Shown here: positions 1 through 9,251 of the stretch, in pieces
Numbering within the stretch: position 1 is the first letter of the stretch
How the letters are laid out: each line of letters begins with the position of its first letter
From: Salinicola halimionae
GTDB lineage: Bacteria; Pseudomonadota; Gammaproteobacteria; Pseudomonadales; Halomonadaceae
Reading direction: 5' to 3'
Assembly (NCBI RefSeq): GCF_003206065.1
Contig: NZ_PZJQ01000004.1
Coordinates: 759,911 to 823,910 of the forward strand
Length of the DNA stretch: 64,000 nt
Notes under the pieces: model-generated
What the model saw: only the letters and a program-made list of their open reading frames with translations
Told to the model about the DNA's origin: nothing
Databases searched by the model: none
Translations under genes and position numbers: made by a program

Positions 1-635
1 ACGTTCTCATTCTCCAGCGCGTCGGCAACATCGTCGACGGTCAACTGACGAGCGGCGAGGGCGTTGCGGTCGAGCCACACGCGCATCGCGTACTCCTTGC
101 CGCCGCTCAAGCGTACCCGCGCCACGCCGTTCTGGGTCGAAAATCGATCGACGAGATAACGGTTGGCGTAATCGGTGAGCTCCGGAATGGTGTAGCCCTC
201 GCCGGAGAGCGATAGCCAGATGATGACGTCGTCGCTACTGTCGCTTTTCTCGATCTCGGGCGGCTCGGCCTGATCAGGCAAGTTGTCGGCCACCGATGAG
301 ATGCGATCGCGGATATCGTTGGCCGCACCGTCGATGTCGCGATTCAGCGAGAACTCGACGTCGATTTCCGATTCGCCGTCAGCGCTGCTGGATTCGATCG
401 AGACGATGCCTTCGATACCGGCGATGCGGTCCTCGAGCAACTGGGTGATGCGAGTCTCCACGACGCTGGCGGAGGCACCCGGATAGTTCGTTTCAATACT
501 GACGATCGGCGGGTCGATCGCCGGATATTCCTGTAGCGGCAGTCGCTCCATGGCCAGCAGACCAAACGCGATCAGCAGCAGCGAGACGACCGTTGCGAAG
601 ACCGGACGGCGAATCGAAAGATCCGAAATTCGCAT
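1..635 (-). CDS. RND efflux transporter permease, N-terminal part (truncated by window edge)
   Basis: Inner-membrane, proton-driven drug/solute exporter subunit of the AcrB/MexF (HAE1) family. Reading the minus strand from ATG at 635 gives an uninterrupted frame to base 1 (about 211 codons). It begins MRISDLSIRRPVFATVVSL, the canonical cytoplasmic start and TM1 of RND pumps. The typical LPLQEYPAIDPPIVSI and YPGASASVVE porter-domain segments follow. The start overlaps the TGA of the upstream adaptor gene by one base (TGATG), so the two are translationally coupled. The rest of the roughly 1030-residue protein and any outer-membrane factor lie outside the window. Substrate cannot be told from this part. 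Confidence 0.93.
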   Translation of the reverse strand, partial: MRISDLSIRRPVFATVVSLLLIAFGLLAMERLPLQEYPAIDPPIVSIETNYPGASASVVETRITQLLEDRIAGIEGIVSIESSSADGESEIDVEFSLNRDIDGAANDIRDRISSVADNLPDQAEPPEIEKSDSSDDVIIWLSLSGEGYTIPELTDYANRYLVDRFSTQNGVARVRLSGGKEYAMRVWLDRNALAARQLTVDDVADALENEN

Positions 636-1864
636 CAGTCGTTGGCCTGCGATTCGAGGGACTCTGATTCAAGGGACTCTGATTCGGAGGTCTGGGATTC
701 GGAGATCAGTGATTCGGAGGTCTGAGATCGAGAGGCGCGGTGCTGGCGTTCCAGCACGTCTTCGATGTCGCCTGCCCCGACATCGGTGGCGATCAGTTCG
801 ATGGGGTCATCCTCGCGGACCTTGAGGGTGCCGTGGGTAACGATGCGTTGGCCGCTCTCCAGACCGTCGATGATCTCGACTTCGCCTTCTCGGCGCTCAC
901 CGGTAACGACCTCGCGGCGAGTGACGTGAGCCGGCTGGCCCGCCTCGATCAGCCACACGGTCTGGCGCTCGCCATCCGGAACCAGCGCGCTCTCGGGTAT
1001 CGTCAAGGCTTGCCGCGCGGGCTGATGGAGCTTGACCTCCATCAGCATGCCCGGCAACAGCCGTCCATCCGGATTGGGCAGGTCGGCGCGAACCACCAGG
1101 CTACGAGAGACGGGATCGATCCGCGTGCCGAGCGTAGTGACCTTGGCGCGAAAGATCGCCTTGGGGTAACTGGGGGTCGTGGCGCTGAGCGTGAGTCCTC
1201 GGTGCAATACCGATAGCAGCGTTGCCGGTACGGTGAAGTCGAGCTTCATGGTATCGAGCTTGTCGAGCGTAACCAGATCCGTCCCGGGAGTGACCAACGC
1301 GCCGACGCTGATGTTGCGCAGGCCAACCGTGCCAGCGAACGGCGCCTGCAGACGATGGTCCGCCAACTGGGCTCGAATGGCATCGATTTCGGCCTCGCTC
1401 TGACGAACCTGCGCGGCATTGTCCTCGAGCGTGGCGCGAATCCCCAGGTTGCGGTCCTGCAGTTGCTGGGCGCGGCGGAGGGCGCTCTGACGCTGTCCGA
1501 GAAGTGCCTGGGCGGCTCGCAATTCGGCCTGCACTTGGTCGTCATCGAGCTGAACCAGCCATTGGCCAGCTTCGACGCGATCACCATCCTCGAAGTTGAA
1601 CGCGCTGACGGTGGCGGTTAGCGTCGAGGAGAGGGTGACGCTCTCATCCGCCCTCAATGTGCCCAATGCCTCGACCGGGTCCTGCCAGGTCGAAGCGCTG
1701 ACCGTTGCGCCGATCACGGCAATCGGGGATTCGGTCTGGGCTTCTGCGTACACTGGACTGAACAGCAGCACGGCAGCGGTTGTCAGGCCCAGGAGTGTGG
1801 TTGGCGAGAAAGCGCTCAGGCGAGAACGGAAGGCCGTCGAGAGAGCCGCGGGTATCATTGTCAT
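635..1864 (-). CDS. RND efflux periplasmic adaptor (membrane fusion protein, HlyD/AcrA-like)
   Basis: Links the RND permease encoded just downstream to an outer-membrane channel. The start chosen is ATG 1864 (MTMIPAALST); codons upstream of it in the frame look non-coding. It has an N-terminal signal/anchor ending near AEAQT, a lipoyl-like domain (SALRADESVTLSSTLTATVSAF), an alpha-helical hairpin rich in Gln/Arg/Ala, then the second lipoyl half (LQAPFAGTVGLRNISVGALVTPG) and beta-barrel segments. Length is about 409 residues, normal for the family. The C-terminal 30 residues are an unusual Ser/Glu-rich repeat tail encoded by imperfect 15-bp tandem repeats. A drug or organic-solvent efflux role is inferred from family only. 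Confidence 0.93.
   Translation of the reverse strand: MTMIPAALSTAFRSRLSAFSPTTLLGLTTAAVLLFSPVYAEAQTESPIAVIGATVSASTWQDPVEALGTLRADESVTLSSTLTATVSAFNFEDGDRVEAGQWLVQLDDDQVQAELRAAQALLGQRQSALRRAQQLQDRNLGIRATLEDNAAQVRQSEAEIDAIRAQLADHRLQAPFAGTVGLRNISVGALVTPGTDLVTLDKLDTMKLDFTVPATLLSVLHRGLTLSATTPSYPKAIFRAKVTTLGTRIDPVSRSLVVRADLPNPDGRLLPGMLMEVKLHQPARQALTIPESALVPDGERQTVWLIEAGQPAHVTRREVVTGERREGEVEIIDGLESGQRIVTHGTLKVREDDPIELIATDVGAGDIEDVLERQHRASRSQTSESLISESQTSESESLESESLESQAND
638..722 (-). repeat. Imperfect ~15-bp tandem repeats encoding Ser/Glu-rich tail of the adaptor
   Basis: The plus strand shows repeated units starting GATTCGAGGGACTCT, GATTCAAGGGACTCT and GATTCGGAGGTCT, in phase with the reading frame. 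They encode repeated SESLE/SESQT-type residues at the extreme C-terminus of the adaptor. Confidence 0.75.
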
Positions 1865-2029
1865 ATAGGGCCGATGTCTAGGCTGTATTGCAACTCGAAG
1901 AGACGCGACCGAGCGCTGTGAAGTTTCGCTCCTCGTTAGTACCCTAACGCCCGTCAAATGAAAAGGCAGTGTCGAAAAACGGCTCTGTTAGAATGCTCGC
2001 CCACTCAGCAAGCCAAGGTCGGTGTGGAG

Positions 2030-3211
2030 ATGAAAACCTACGACGTCGTGATCGTCGGGGCTGGCGCTGCCGGCTTGATGTGTGCGCTGACCGCGGGCTA
2101 TCGCGGCCTGCGGGTAAGGGTCGTCGATCATGCCAGCAAGGCTGGCAAGAAAATCCTGATGTCCGGCGGCGGACGCTGTAATTTCACCAATCTTGCGACC
2201 ACCTCGGCACACTTTTTTTCGCGCAATCCGCACTTTTCCATCTCGGCGCTGAAACGTTATACACCGCAGCATTTCGTCGAGTTGATCGAACGTCACGGGA
2301 TCGAGTACGTCGAAAAGGCGCCCGGGCAGCTGTTTTGCGCGCATTCGGCCAAGGATATCGTCGCTGTCCTGATGACGGAGTGCGAGTGGGCCGGTGTGGA
2401 AGTGTCTCTCTCCACATCGGTTGGCAGGGTCGAGCGTTGCGGCGACGGCATGCGCCTTGAGATCGATGGCCGCATGGTGGACGCTGGCGCAGTCGTCGTC
2501 GCATCCGGCGGTCTATCGATCCCGACGTTGGGGGCCAGTGGTTTCGGTTACGACGTGGCTCGTCAATTCGGTCTGGCAGTGACCGAGACGCGCGCGGCCC
2601 TGGTGCCGTTCACGGTGACATCGCAGTGGAAGACATCGCTCGCCACCCTTGCTGGGCTTTCATGTCCGGTAGAGGCCCGCTGCGGCGAGGGTCTCTACCG
2701 AGAGCCGCTACTGTTTACCCATCGCGGGGTATCAGGGCCGGCAATGCTGCAGGCATCGAGCCACTGGCAGCCGGGGATGACGGTAGCGATCGATTGGCTG
2801 CCGGCGACCCCGGTGGCCGAAACCTTGAGCGCACTGCGTCAAGGTTCGCCTCGCCGGCGTCTTGGCACCTGGCTGGGCGAGGTGTTGCCCAAGCGGCTCG
2901 CTCAGGCGCTGATCGAATGGCAGGGATGGAAGGACAAACCGCTGGCAGAACTCTCCAATGCCGATATCGAGGCGCTGGCACAAGGGCTGGAAGCGTGGCA
3001 ATTCAAGCCAGCAGGCACGGAAGGGTGGCGAACGGCGGAAGTCACCATGGGTGGCGTAGACACCGATGCGGTGTCGTCGAAGACGTTCGCCGTCAACGCC
3101 ATTCCGCAGCTCTTTTTCATTGGAGAAGTCCTGGATGTCACCGGTCAGTTGGGAGGCTTCAACTTCCAGTGGGCCTGGGCATCCGGCGTGGCCTGTGGTC
3201 AGGCCGTCTAA
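2030..3211 (+). CDS. NAD(P)/FAD-dependent oxidoreductase, HI0933/YhiN (aminoacetone oxidase-like) family
   Basis: Flavoprotein of about 393 residues. Starting at ATG 2030 puts the dinucleotide-binding motif VVIVGAGAAGLMCA at the extreme N-terminus, as in the family, followed by KKILMSGGGRCNFTN, the HI0933 signature. The C-terminal motif ITGQLGGFNFQWAWASG-like (here DVTGQLGGFNFQWAWASG) closes the FAD site. The frame stays open 24 codons upstream but that part has no family character. A GGAG lies close before the ATG. The physiological substrate of this family is poorly defined. It is transcribed divergently from the efflux operon; the shared intergenic region is about 165 bp. Confidence 0.9.
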   Translation: MKTYDVVIVGAGAAGLMCALTAGYRGLRVRVVDHASKAGKKILMSGGGRCNFTNLATTSAHFFSRNPHFSISALKRYTPQHFVELIERHGIEYVEKAPGQLFCAHSAKDIVAVLMTECEWAGVEVSLSTSVGRVERCGDGMRLEIDGRMVDAGAVVVASGGLSIPTLGASGFGYDVARQFGLAVTETRAALVPFTVTSQWKTSLATLAGLSCPVEARCGEGLYREPLLFTHRGVSGPAMLQASSHWQPGMTVAIDWLPATPVAETLSALRQGSPRRRLGTWLGEVLPKRLAQALIEWQGWKDKPLAELSNADIEALAQGLEAWQFKPAGTEGWRTAEVTMGGVDTDAVSSKTFAVNAIPQLFFIGEVLDVTGQLGGFNFQWAWASGVACGQAV

Positions 3212-3280
3212 CCGCAAGGACGATTCTTCCAAATCGATAACGGAAGGTTCTCTCGGGCGGTGGTGTCTGGAACCCCGACG

Positions 3281-3309
3281 AAAAAACGGCCACTGAAGAC
3301 AGCGGCCGT
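3281..3309 (-). terminator. Intrinsic terminator of the yqjDEK operon
   Basis: On the minus strand a stem ACGGCC..CTG / CAG..GGCCGT with a 4-nt loop is followed by TTTTTT, a classic rho-independent signal just after the yqjK-like stop. The hairpin may also stop the convergent plus-strand flavoprotein transcript. Confidence 0.75.
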
Positions 3310-3341
3310 CGGAGGCGAAATGATGCTAGGCCGCAACCCTA

Positions 3342-3641
3342 CTAGCGGTTGCGTCCCCGCGTCGCCCGATAGAGCGCCTTGCCACGGTTGTACATCATCA
3401 AACCGGTCAGGCAGCGTTTGAACAGACGTCCGGTTGCACGCGGCTTGCGCACACCGCGCATTGCCAGCAAACCGCCCGCGGCCATCAACGGGACCCGCCA
3501 GCTCATCAGCTTCTCCCAGGCGTGATCAATAGGGGCCGTCGCATCACGCCATTCCCGCATCGCCGACGTCATGTCGAGCCGATCCTGAAGAATTTGATTC
3601 TCGAGATCGTGTATCTGCTGCTGCCGAGCGCGTTCAGTCAT
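3342..3641 (-). CDS. yqjK: YqjK-like protein
   Basis: 99 residues, basic, with an N-terminal helical/coiled segment (MTERARQQQIHDLENQILQDRLDM) and a weakly hydrophobic stretch (WRVPLMAAGGLLAMRGV) before an Arg/Lys-rich C-terminus. Length, composition and third position after yqjD- and yqjE-like genes match the enterobacterial yqjDEK cluster. The start overlaps the end of the yqjE-like gene by 8 bp. Molecular function is unknown; the cluster is associated with stationary-phase/stress membrane proteins. Confidence 0.75.
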   Translation of the reverse strand: MTERARQQQIHDLENQILQDRLDMTSAMREWRDATAPIDHAWEKLMSWRVPLMAAGGLLAMRGVRKPRATGRLFKRCLTGLMMYNRGKALYRATRGRNR

Positions 3642-4014
3642 GGGATGGCCCCAGCGACCGGCGATCCTGGTCCAGGTGATGCAGGGTTGCAGCCATCAGC
3701 TTGCGCTGTTTGGCAACCCGCTTGGCGGCAAGAATCAATGCGCCCGAGATTACGAAAAGCACTGCCGAGCAGATCGCGATCGCCTGCAGTCGGTTGTCTT
3801 CCCAGTACATCACCACGACCAGCAGAAGCAGCATCCCGATAGCGAAGGAGAGCATGATGAGCCCTGCGCCAGCGAGCAGCAGCAACTTCAGCAGCCGTTC
3901 GCGCTCGGCTTCCCATTCGACGACGGCGAGACGCAACCGCGTCTCGCCACTCGCGATGAGATTGCCGATCAACCGCCGTGCGGCGGAGATGACATTTTCA
4001 GCCGGCCCTGCCAT
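3634..4014 (-). CDS. yqjE: Phage holin family / YqjE-like membrane protein
   Basis: 126 residues from ATG 4014 (MAGPAENVISAARRL). Two adjacent hydrophobic segments (LLLLAGAGLIMLSFAIGMLLLLVVVMYW and AIAICSAVLFVISGALILAA) form a helical hairpin after an amphipathic helix rich in Arg/Glu, typical of the YqjE/PF07332 group. Start and stop of the preceding gene overlap by one base (TAATG), supporting this start over an upstream in-frame ATG. Predicted inner-membrane protein of unknown function. Confidence 0.85.
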   Translation of the reverse strand: MAGPAENVISAARRLIGNLIASGETRLRLAVVEWEAERERLLKLLLLAGAGLIMLSFAIGMLLLLVVVMYWEDNRLQAIAICSAVLFVISGALILAAKRVAKQRKLMAATLHHLDQDRRSLGPSHD

Positions 4015-4355
4015 TAACGACGCCCCAGCAGCAGCCCCAGCACCACACCGGAGGCGGCGCCGATCCCGATGCTGGTCCACGGATTGTCGTGAACATAGCG
4101 GTCGGTGGCGTCCATCTGCTCCCGGGCATTGGCGTAGAGCTTCTCGCCGCGGGCTTCCAGGCGCTCGCGAGTGTCCTGCAGGCGTTGCTGAGCACGTTCG
4201 CGGAGCTCCGCGATATTGCCGCGAGAGTCGTCCGCGGTTGCGTGGATCAGCTCTTCGACCGTGTGCGACAGGTTGCGCAGATCTTCCTTGAGTTGCTCGG
4301 TGGAGGCTTCGCTCTCACGTTCGGGGCCGTTGCCGCCGATGGATTGCATGGTCAT
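4014..4355 (-). CDS. yqjD: DUF883 family protein (YqjD/ElaB-like ribosome-associated membrane protein)
   Basis: 113 residues. The N-terminal two-thirds is a charged helical region (EQLKEDLRNLSHTVEELIHA through RLEARGEKLYANAREQMDATDRYV). It ends in the family signature HDNPWTSIGIGAASGVVLGLLLGRR, a C-terminal membrane anchor with glycine zipper. AGAGGA lies 8 nt before ATG 4355. E. coli YqjD binds stationary-phase ribosomes through its N-terminus and anchors them at the membrane; the same role here is inference. First gene of a tightly overlapping three-gene operon. Confidence 0.9.
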   Translation of the reverse strand: MTMQSIGGNGPERESEASTEQLKEDLRNLSHTVEELIHATADDSRGNIAELRERAQQRLQDTRERLEARGEKLYANAREQMDATDRYVHDNPWTSIGIGAASGVVLGLLLGRR

Positions 4356-4415
4356 GGTTGTCTTCCTCTGACAGTCGATTGGCGTGTATCAGCATAGACA
4401 TGCTGACTGCTGTCA

Positions 4416-5339
4416 TCAACGCATGCCGGGGATCCCGGCTAAAAAGGTGTTGATGCTGAAGCCCAGTCCGAAACGTTGCACGTCATGGTTATAGTCGATC
4501 AAGCTCTCGCCGTAGCCCTTGTAGTACTGCAGATAGCCGCGAACCTTGCCGAATAGCGGGAACGAGTAGTCTAGCTGCCCCCCATAATGTGCCTTGCCGG
4601 GATTGCCGCGAACCATCAGCGAGACTTCCTGATCGCCGAACGCGCGCACCACCGTCAGGTCGCCGTAGCCGATGTAGTTTTCGAGATCGGGGTTGTCGTC
4701 CTCTTTCTCGTTTTCAGGAATGCGCCAGTGCGGGGCGATACTGAAGGCCCAGTCGCCACGCTGGAATATCGTCTCGGCATAGATTCGGTTCCAGCTACGC
4801 GAGAGCGGATCCGAACGGCCATTGGATTGATGCGCAAAGCCGACCCGGTTGATGGTGTTGGTCCAGCCCAGCACCGTCCATCGGTTGTCGAAGCTCACGA
4901 AGCCCTCGGGCTCGTAGTTGGTCTCGCGGAAAGGCGCGGACGCTTCGGAATTGTAGGCTTGCCACCAACTGCGCTGGGTATAGGCGAAATACAGATCGCC
5001 ATTCTTGCCGAAAATGTCATCGAGCAGCTTGATCTTGAAGCTCAGCTGAAACTTGATCTCGGAGTTGTCGACATCACCCTCGGAGGTGATTTCGCGGAAA
5101 TCGGACTTGTCCGGGTTGGTGTTGTATGTCCATGGCAAGATGTAGTTGCGGCGATAGGTCGTGATCGCCAGCGGATTCTCGGCGGTTTCCGCTTCGAGAT
5201 CGCGACGCACATCTGCCTGCTCGTTCGCTCGTTGAACCGGGTCGACGTCGGTGACCGGCGCCTGTGCAGCCGCCCATGGCGTGGTCAGCATCCCCAGTAG
5301 TAGAAGACTGGTATGGCGCAGCGAGCGAATAGGCGTCAT
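4416..5339 (-). CDS. pldA: Outer membrane phospholipase A
   Basis: 307-residue outer-membrane beta-barrel esterase that hydrolyses acyl chains of phospholipids appearing in the outer leaflet. Signal peptide 1-25 ends WAAAQA. The catalytic motif AHQSNGR places His170 and Ser172, with the supporting Asn184 in SRSWNRIY, as in E. coli OmpLA. Aromatic-rich beta strands and a C-terminal strand complete the barrel. The mature N-terminus carries a long charged linker (residues 30-60). AGGA lies 8 nt before the ATG. Single gene with about 60 bp to the yqj operon downstream. It contributes to envelope lipid asymmetry. Confidence 0.94.
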   Translation of the reverse strand: MTPIRSLRHTSLLLLGMLTTPWAAAQAPVTDVDPVQRANEQADVRRDLEAETAENPLAITTYRRNYILPWTYNTNPDKSDFREITSEGDVDNSEIKFQLSFKIKLLDDIFGKNGDLYFAYTQRSWWQAYNSEASAPFRETNYEPEGFVSFDNRWTVLGWTNTINRVGFAHQSNGRSDPLSRSWNRIYAETIFQRGDWAFSIAPHWRIPENEKEDDNPDLENYIGYGDLTVVRAFGDQEVSLMVRGNPGKAHYGGQLDYSFPLFGKVRGYLQYYKGYGESLIDYNHDVQRFGLGFSINTFLAGIPGMR

Positions 5340-5578
5340 AAGACTGTCCTGTCAAGATGATCCAATGAGTAGAAGCGCGATCATGGCGAGTAAAAATCAG
5401 GCTTCCTGTCGGGTAGTGTCGATTTCTAGCATGTCGCCGGCTTAAGTCAAACTCGGGCAATGAGGTTAAGGAACGCCTCGGAATCCGCTCGAGCTGGCGG
5501 TAAACTCCGGGTTCGACAGCAAAGCCCACCGCGCGAGCGCAATGGTGGTCGCATGAACGGAGTCGACGAGGAGAGGGC

Positions 5579-8500
5579 ATGTCGGATTACCCGGCCAGGG
5601 ATGAGACTGTCAGGCGATCAGGATCTATTGTTCAGAAACCGTTCCAACTTACGAAGGCGTTCGTCCTGATGGTATCTACCCCGGCCTCTGCCATCTTCGA
5701 TGTCCCGGCATCTGCCGTCCTCGAAAAAGCGGCCCAGCGTATCACGTTCTTTGCGCTGGTAATGTGCATACTGATGACAAGCGTTGTCGCCTCGGCACAA
5801 CAATCGGGAAGCCTGCCGACCCGGCCCAAGCTCGAGGCCGAACAACAGAAACTCGAAAAGATCGAGTCGCCCGGTGAACAGCAGCGCACGGATCTGGAAG
5901 ATTTGCGTGTCGCCCTGGAGTCGCTGGATTCACTGGATTCTCTGCGCAAGGAGCTGAAGACTCTCGAGAGCTCGGCGCAGAAGGCCCCACAGCGCATTCG
6001 CGAACTCGAACGTCAGCTCTCTGGCCTGAGTGACAGCCAGCCGCCCGAGGCCGATGCTCTCGACCGGCTCTCGGTGGAGGCATTGGGGCAGAAGACCTCC
6101 AACTCCCTGGACCAGCTCGAGACGCTGCAGAACCAGTTGGCATCGGTGAACGCACGCTTGATCAGCGCCGAGACGCTACCGGAGCGGGCACAGTCGGCCA
6201 TTGCCCAGGCGATGGCCGATGCGGAACAGGCGCGAACCCGTCTCCAGACGCCCAATGACGACGAGAGCCAAGGTCCGACCTTCGACCCGGCCCAGGCGCG
6301 ATATCAGCTGGCACTCGCGCTGGCGGAGTTGCGAGCCGATTATCATCGTCGGGAACTGGCCAACAATACGCAGCTGCGCGAGCTCGACGCGCAGCGACGC
6401 GACCTGCTCCAACGCCAGGTCTCTATCGAAGAAGCTCGCCTGAATGCGCTGCAGGAGGCTCTCGATCGCCAGCGCCGGGCCGAGTCCGAAAAGGCCGTCG
6501 CCGATATCGGCGAAGAGGGTAGCGCTGCGATCAAAGCGCATCCGGTGTTGCGTGACATCCAGAACACCAACCGCGATCTCAGCAATCGCCTGCTCGAGGT
6601 CACGGATCGCACCAATGACCTGATCCGCCAGGCCATCGACACCCGTTCGCAGCTCGATCGGGTACGCCAAGTCAAGCGTACGCTCAACGAGCAGATCGAT
6701 GCGATCCGCGGTAGCCCGCTGCTGTCGCGACTTCTCAACGAACAGCGCCGTGCACTTCCGGATGTCGACCAACTCGGGGGGCTGCAGGAGGAAATCGCCG
6801 AGACGCGGTTGAGCCAGTTCGATCTGGTCGATCAGCGAGACGCGCTTCGTCACCCGCGGGCGCAGGCGGAAAAGAGCCTCGCCGATACCGATATCGAGGT
6901 GACTCCCTCGTTGATCGATGCCCTGACCCGATTGTTCCAGTCGCGTAGTGAGGTGCTGGAGCAGCTCGATCGAGAGTACGGCAGTCTGCTGACGGTTGCG
7001 ATCGATCTGCAGCTCAATCAGGAACAGTTGGCGGCACTCACCACGTCGCTTCGCGGTGCGATCGAGGAGCAACTGTTCTGGGTCGCCAGCGCACGACCTT
7101 TGACCTTTGGCTGGTGGCAAGATGCGCCTGCCATTGTGGCCAATCAGGTCAAGAAAGGGGTCTGGAAAGAAGCATTGGCGAGCTTCTGGCAGGTGCCGGA
7201 CATGCGTGCGTTGGCGGTCATCCCGGTGTTGTTGCTGACGGCCACGCTGCTGCTGGTGAGGCGTCGAATCAAGGTGCGTCTGCTCAACCTGCACGAGCAG
7301 ATTGGCCGGCTCAAGCGCGATACGCAGATGCATACGCCGCGTGCGATTCTTTACAACGCCATGCTGGCGGCGCATGGGCCTCTGATGCTGGCCGTCGCGG
7401 GTGGCTTGCTTCGCCTCGGCAGCGATGATTTTGCCGAGCGCGTGGGGGAGTCGCTGTTGCAGCTCGCGCTGGCCTGGGGCGTGCTCGGTTGGGCGCGGCG
7501 GTTGCTGGTGCCGGACGGTGTCGCGACGCGTCATTTTCACTGGTCGACCGGCTATGTCGCACAGCTGCGCCGACTGTTGTTTTGGCTCGGCATCTCGCTG
7601 ATTCCAACCATCCTCATCAGTGGCACCTCGCCCGGCAGTCAGGCCGAGCTATCCAGTCGTCCGTTGTTTCTGCTGTTGCTGTTGGTTGGCTTGCTGGCGA
7701 TGAGCGGAATCCTGGTGCGCCTGATTCTGGCGCATGTGCCCTATTTCGGTCTCAAGCTCTTCCGGCTGCTGCTGGGTCTTGCGCTGGCACTGGTGCCGTT
7801 GGTACTCGCCGGGTTGATCGCATTGGGCTATGAGTACGCTGCGCTGCGTCTGATTGGCCGGTTCATCAATTCGCTGTATATCTTCGGGCTGTGGATACTG
7901 GTCGAGGCCACGGTAGTTCGCGGGCTTGCCGTGGCCCAGCGGCGCCTGGCCTATCGCCGTGCGGTGGCGCGACGACGCGCGCAGATTCAGGAAGGCGCCG
8001 AAGGCGGGCTCGAAGTGGTCGAAGAGCCGCCGCTGGATATGGAGCAGGTCAACCAGCAGTCGCTGAGACTCTCGAAGCTGATTCTGTTCATCGGCTTTAC
8101 CTGCGCCTTTTACCTGATCTGGTCGGATCTGCTGGAAGTGTTCTCCTATCTCGATCACGTTAGCGTGTGGGAGATCGAACGTGGCCAGGGCGAATCGATG
8201 ACCCTGGATCCGATCACCGTGGCGGATGTCTTCATTGCGATGATCACGGTGGCGTTGACCATGATGCTGGCGCGCAATCTGCCGGGGTTGCTGGAGGTCA
8301 TGGTGCTGTCTCGGCTGACCCTCAAGCAGGGCAGCGCCTACGCGATCTCGTCCCTGCTCTCCTACGTCATCGTCGGCACGGGCGTCGTAATTTCGCTGGG
8401 GACGCTCGGGGTATCCTGGGACAAACTGCAGTGGCTGGTGGCAGCCTTGGGCGTAGGGCTCGGGTTCGGTCTGCAGGAGATTTTCGCCAATTTCATCTCG

Positions 8501-9223
8501 GGCTTGATCATTCTGTTCGAACGCCCGATGCGGATCGGAGACACCATCACTCTCGGCCAGCTCCATGGCTCCGTCAGCCGAATTCGGATTCGCGCCACTA
8601 CGGTGATCGACTTCGACCGCAAGGAGATCATCATTCCCAACAAGACCTTCGTCACCGACCAACTGATCAACTGGTCGTTGTCGGATAACGTCACCCGGGT
8701 GGTACTGACTTACGGGGTCTCTCACGGCTCTGATCTCGACGAGGTACATCGGTTGATGCGTCTGGCCGCGGACGAGAACCGTCGGGTACTGCGCGATCCC
8801 GAGCCGCAGGTGTTTTGTATCAGCTATGGGCCAACGGCGTTCAATTTCGAACTGCGCATCTTCGTCAACGACCTGCTGGATCGGCTCTATGCCAGTGACG
8901 AGATCAATCGACGGCTGGATCGGTTGTTCAAGGAGCACGGAATTCGCGTGGCGTTCAACCAGATGGACGTTTGGCTGCATGGTGACAATGGCCAGGTGGC
9001 GAAGGTGCAGAGTGCCAGCGGAGGCGACGCGACGCTGGGCTCCGACACTGATTCGACATCACGGGCTGCCGGCTCACATCAGGATTCGCGCCGGGTGTCC
9101 CATCAGGCGTCCGATTCGCGTCAGAAACCCAGCGGCGACGATGGTCACTTGGGTGACAGCGATGTCGGCGGCGCTGGTCACGATGGCGGTAGCGACGGGG
9201 GTGGGGGTGATGGCGGGCGATGA
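5579..9223 (+). CDS. mscK: Large mechanosensitive channel, MscK/KefA type
   Basis: 1214 residues. Osmotic-release channel of the inner membrane. A hydrophobic segment ending VVASAQQ (about 53-73) is the signal peptide. About 430 residues of periplasmic coiled coil (Gln/Arg/Leu/Glu-rich) follow, then a block of roughly ten membrane helices (about 540-930) and the MscS core. The pore and beta domain include YVIVGTGVVISLGTLGVSWD, then GLGFGLQEIFANFISGLIILFERPMRIGDTI. AGGAG five bases before ATG 5579 supports this start although it adds about 50 residues before the signal peptide; ATG 5669 is an alternative. The C-terminal 80 residues are a low-complexity Ser/Asp/Gly tail not seen in the core family. 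Potassium dependence as in E. coli MscK is not provable here. Confidence 0.9.
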   Translation: MSDYPARDETVRRSGSIVQKPFQLTKAFVLMVSTPASAIFDVPASAVLEKAAQRITFFALVMCILMTSVVASAQQSGSLPTRPKLEAEQQKLEKIESPGEQQRTDLEDLRVALESLDSLDSLRKELKTLESSAQKAPQRIRELERQLSGLSDSQPPEADALDRLSVEALGQKTSNSLDQLETLQNQLASVNARLISAETLPERAQSAIAQAMADAEQARTRLQTPNDDESQGPTFDPAQARYQLALALAELRADYHRRELANNTQLRELDAQRRDLLQRQVSIEEARLNALQEALDRQRRAESEKAVADIGEEGSAAIKAHPVLRDIQNTNRDLSNRLLEVTDRTNDLIRQAIDTRSQLDRVRQVKRTLNEQIDAIRGSPLLSRLLNEQRRALPDVDQLGGLQEEIAETRLSQFDLVDQRDALRHPRAQAEKSLADTDIEVTPSLIDALTRLFQSRSEVLEQLDREYGSLLTVAIDLQLNQEQLAALTTSLRGAIEEQLFWVASARPLTFGWWQDAPAIVANQVKKGVWKEALASFWQVPDMRALAVIPVLLLTATLLLVRRRIKVRLLNLHEQIGRLKRDTQMHTPRAILYNAMLAAHGPLMLAVAGGLLRLGSDDFAERVGESLLQLALAWGVLGWARRLLVPDGVATRHFHWSTGYVAQLRRLLFWLGISLIPTILISGTSPGSQAELSSRPLFLLLLLVGLLAMSGILVRLILAHVPYFGLKLFRLLLGLALALVPLVLAGLIALGYEYAALRLIGRFINSLYIFGLWILVEATVVRGLAVAQRRLAYRRAVARRRAQIQEGAEGGLEVVEEPPLDMEQVNQQSLRLSKLILFIGFTCAFYLIWSDLLEVFSYLDHVSVWEIERGQGESMTLDPITVADVFIAMITVALTMMLARNLPGLLEVMVLSRLTLKQGSAYAISSLLSYVIVGTGVVISLGTLGVSWDKLQWLVAALGVGLGFGLQEIFANFISGLIILFERPMRIGDTITLGQLHGSVSRIRIRATTVIDFDRKEIIIPNKTFVTDQLINWSLSDNVTRVVLTYGVSHGSDLDEVHRLMRLAADENRRVLRDPEPQVFCISYGPTAFNFELRIFVNDLLDRLYASDEINRRLDRLFKEHGIRVAFNQMDVWLHGDNGQVAKVQSASGGDATLGSDTDSTSRAAGSHQDSRRVSHQASDSRQKPSGDDGHLGDSDVGGAGHDGGSDGGGGDGGR

Positions 9224-9251
9224 TGGCAACGGAAGCCGTGAATGGCGCGGC

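Noticed and set aside
638..722. CRISPR-like repeats
   Set aside because: Units are 13-15 bp without spacers and lie in coding sequence.
6176..7540. Long minus-strand frame (454 codons) inside the MscK-type gene
   Set aside because: Antisense shadow of a GC-rich gene; Gln/Arg/His-rich translation without domains or a ribosome site. The same holds for 7649-8980 minus, inside the same gene.
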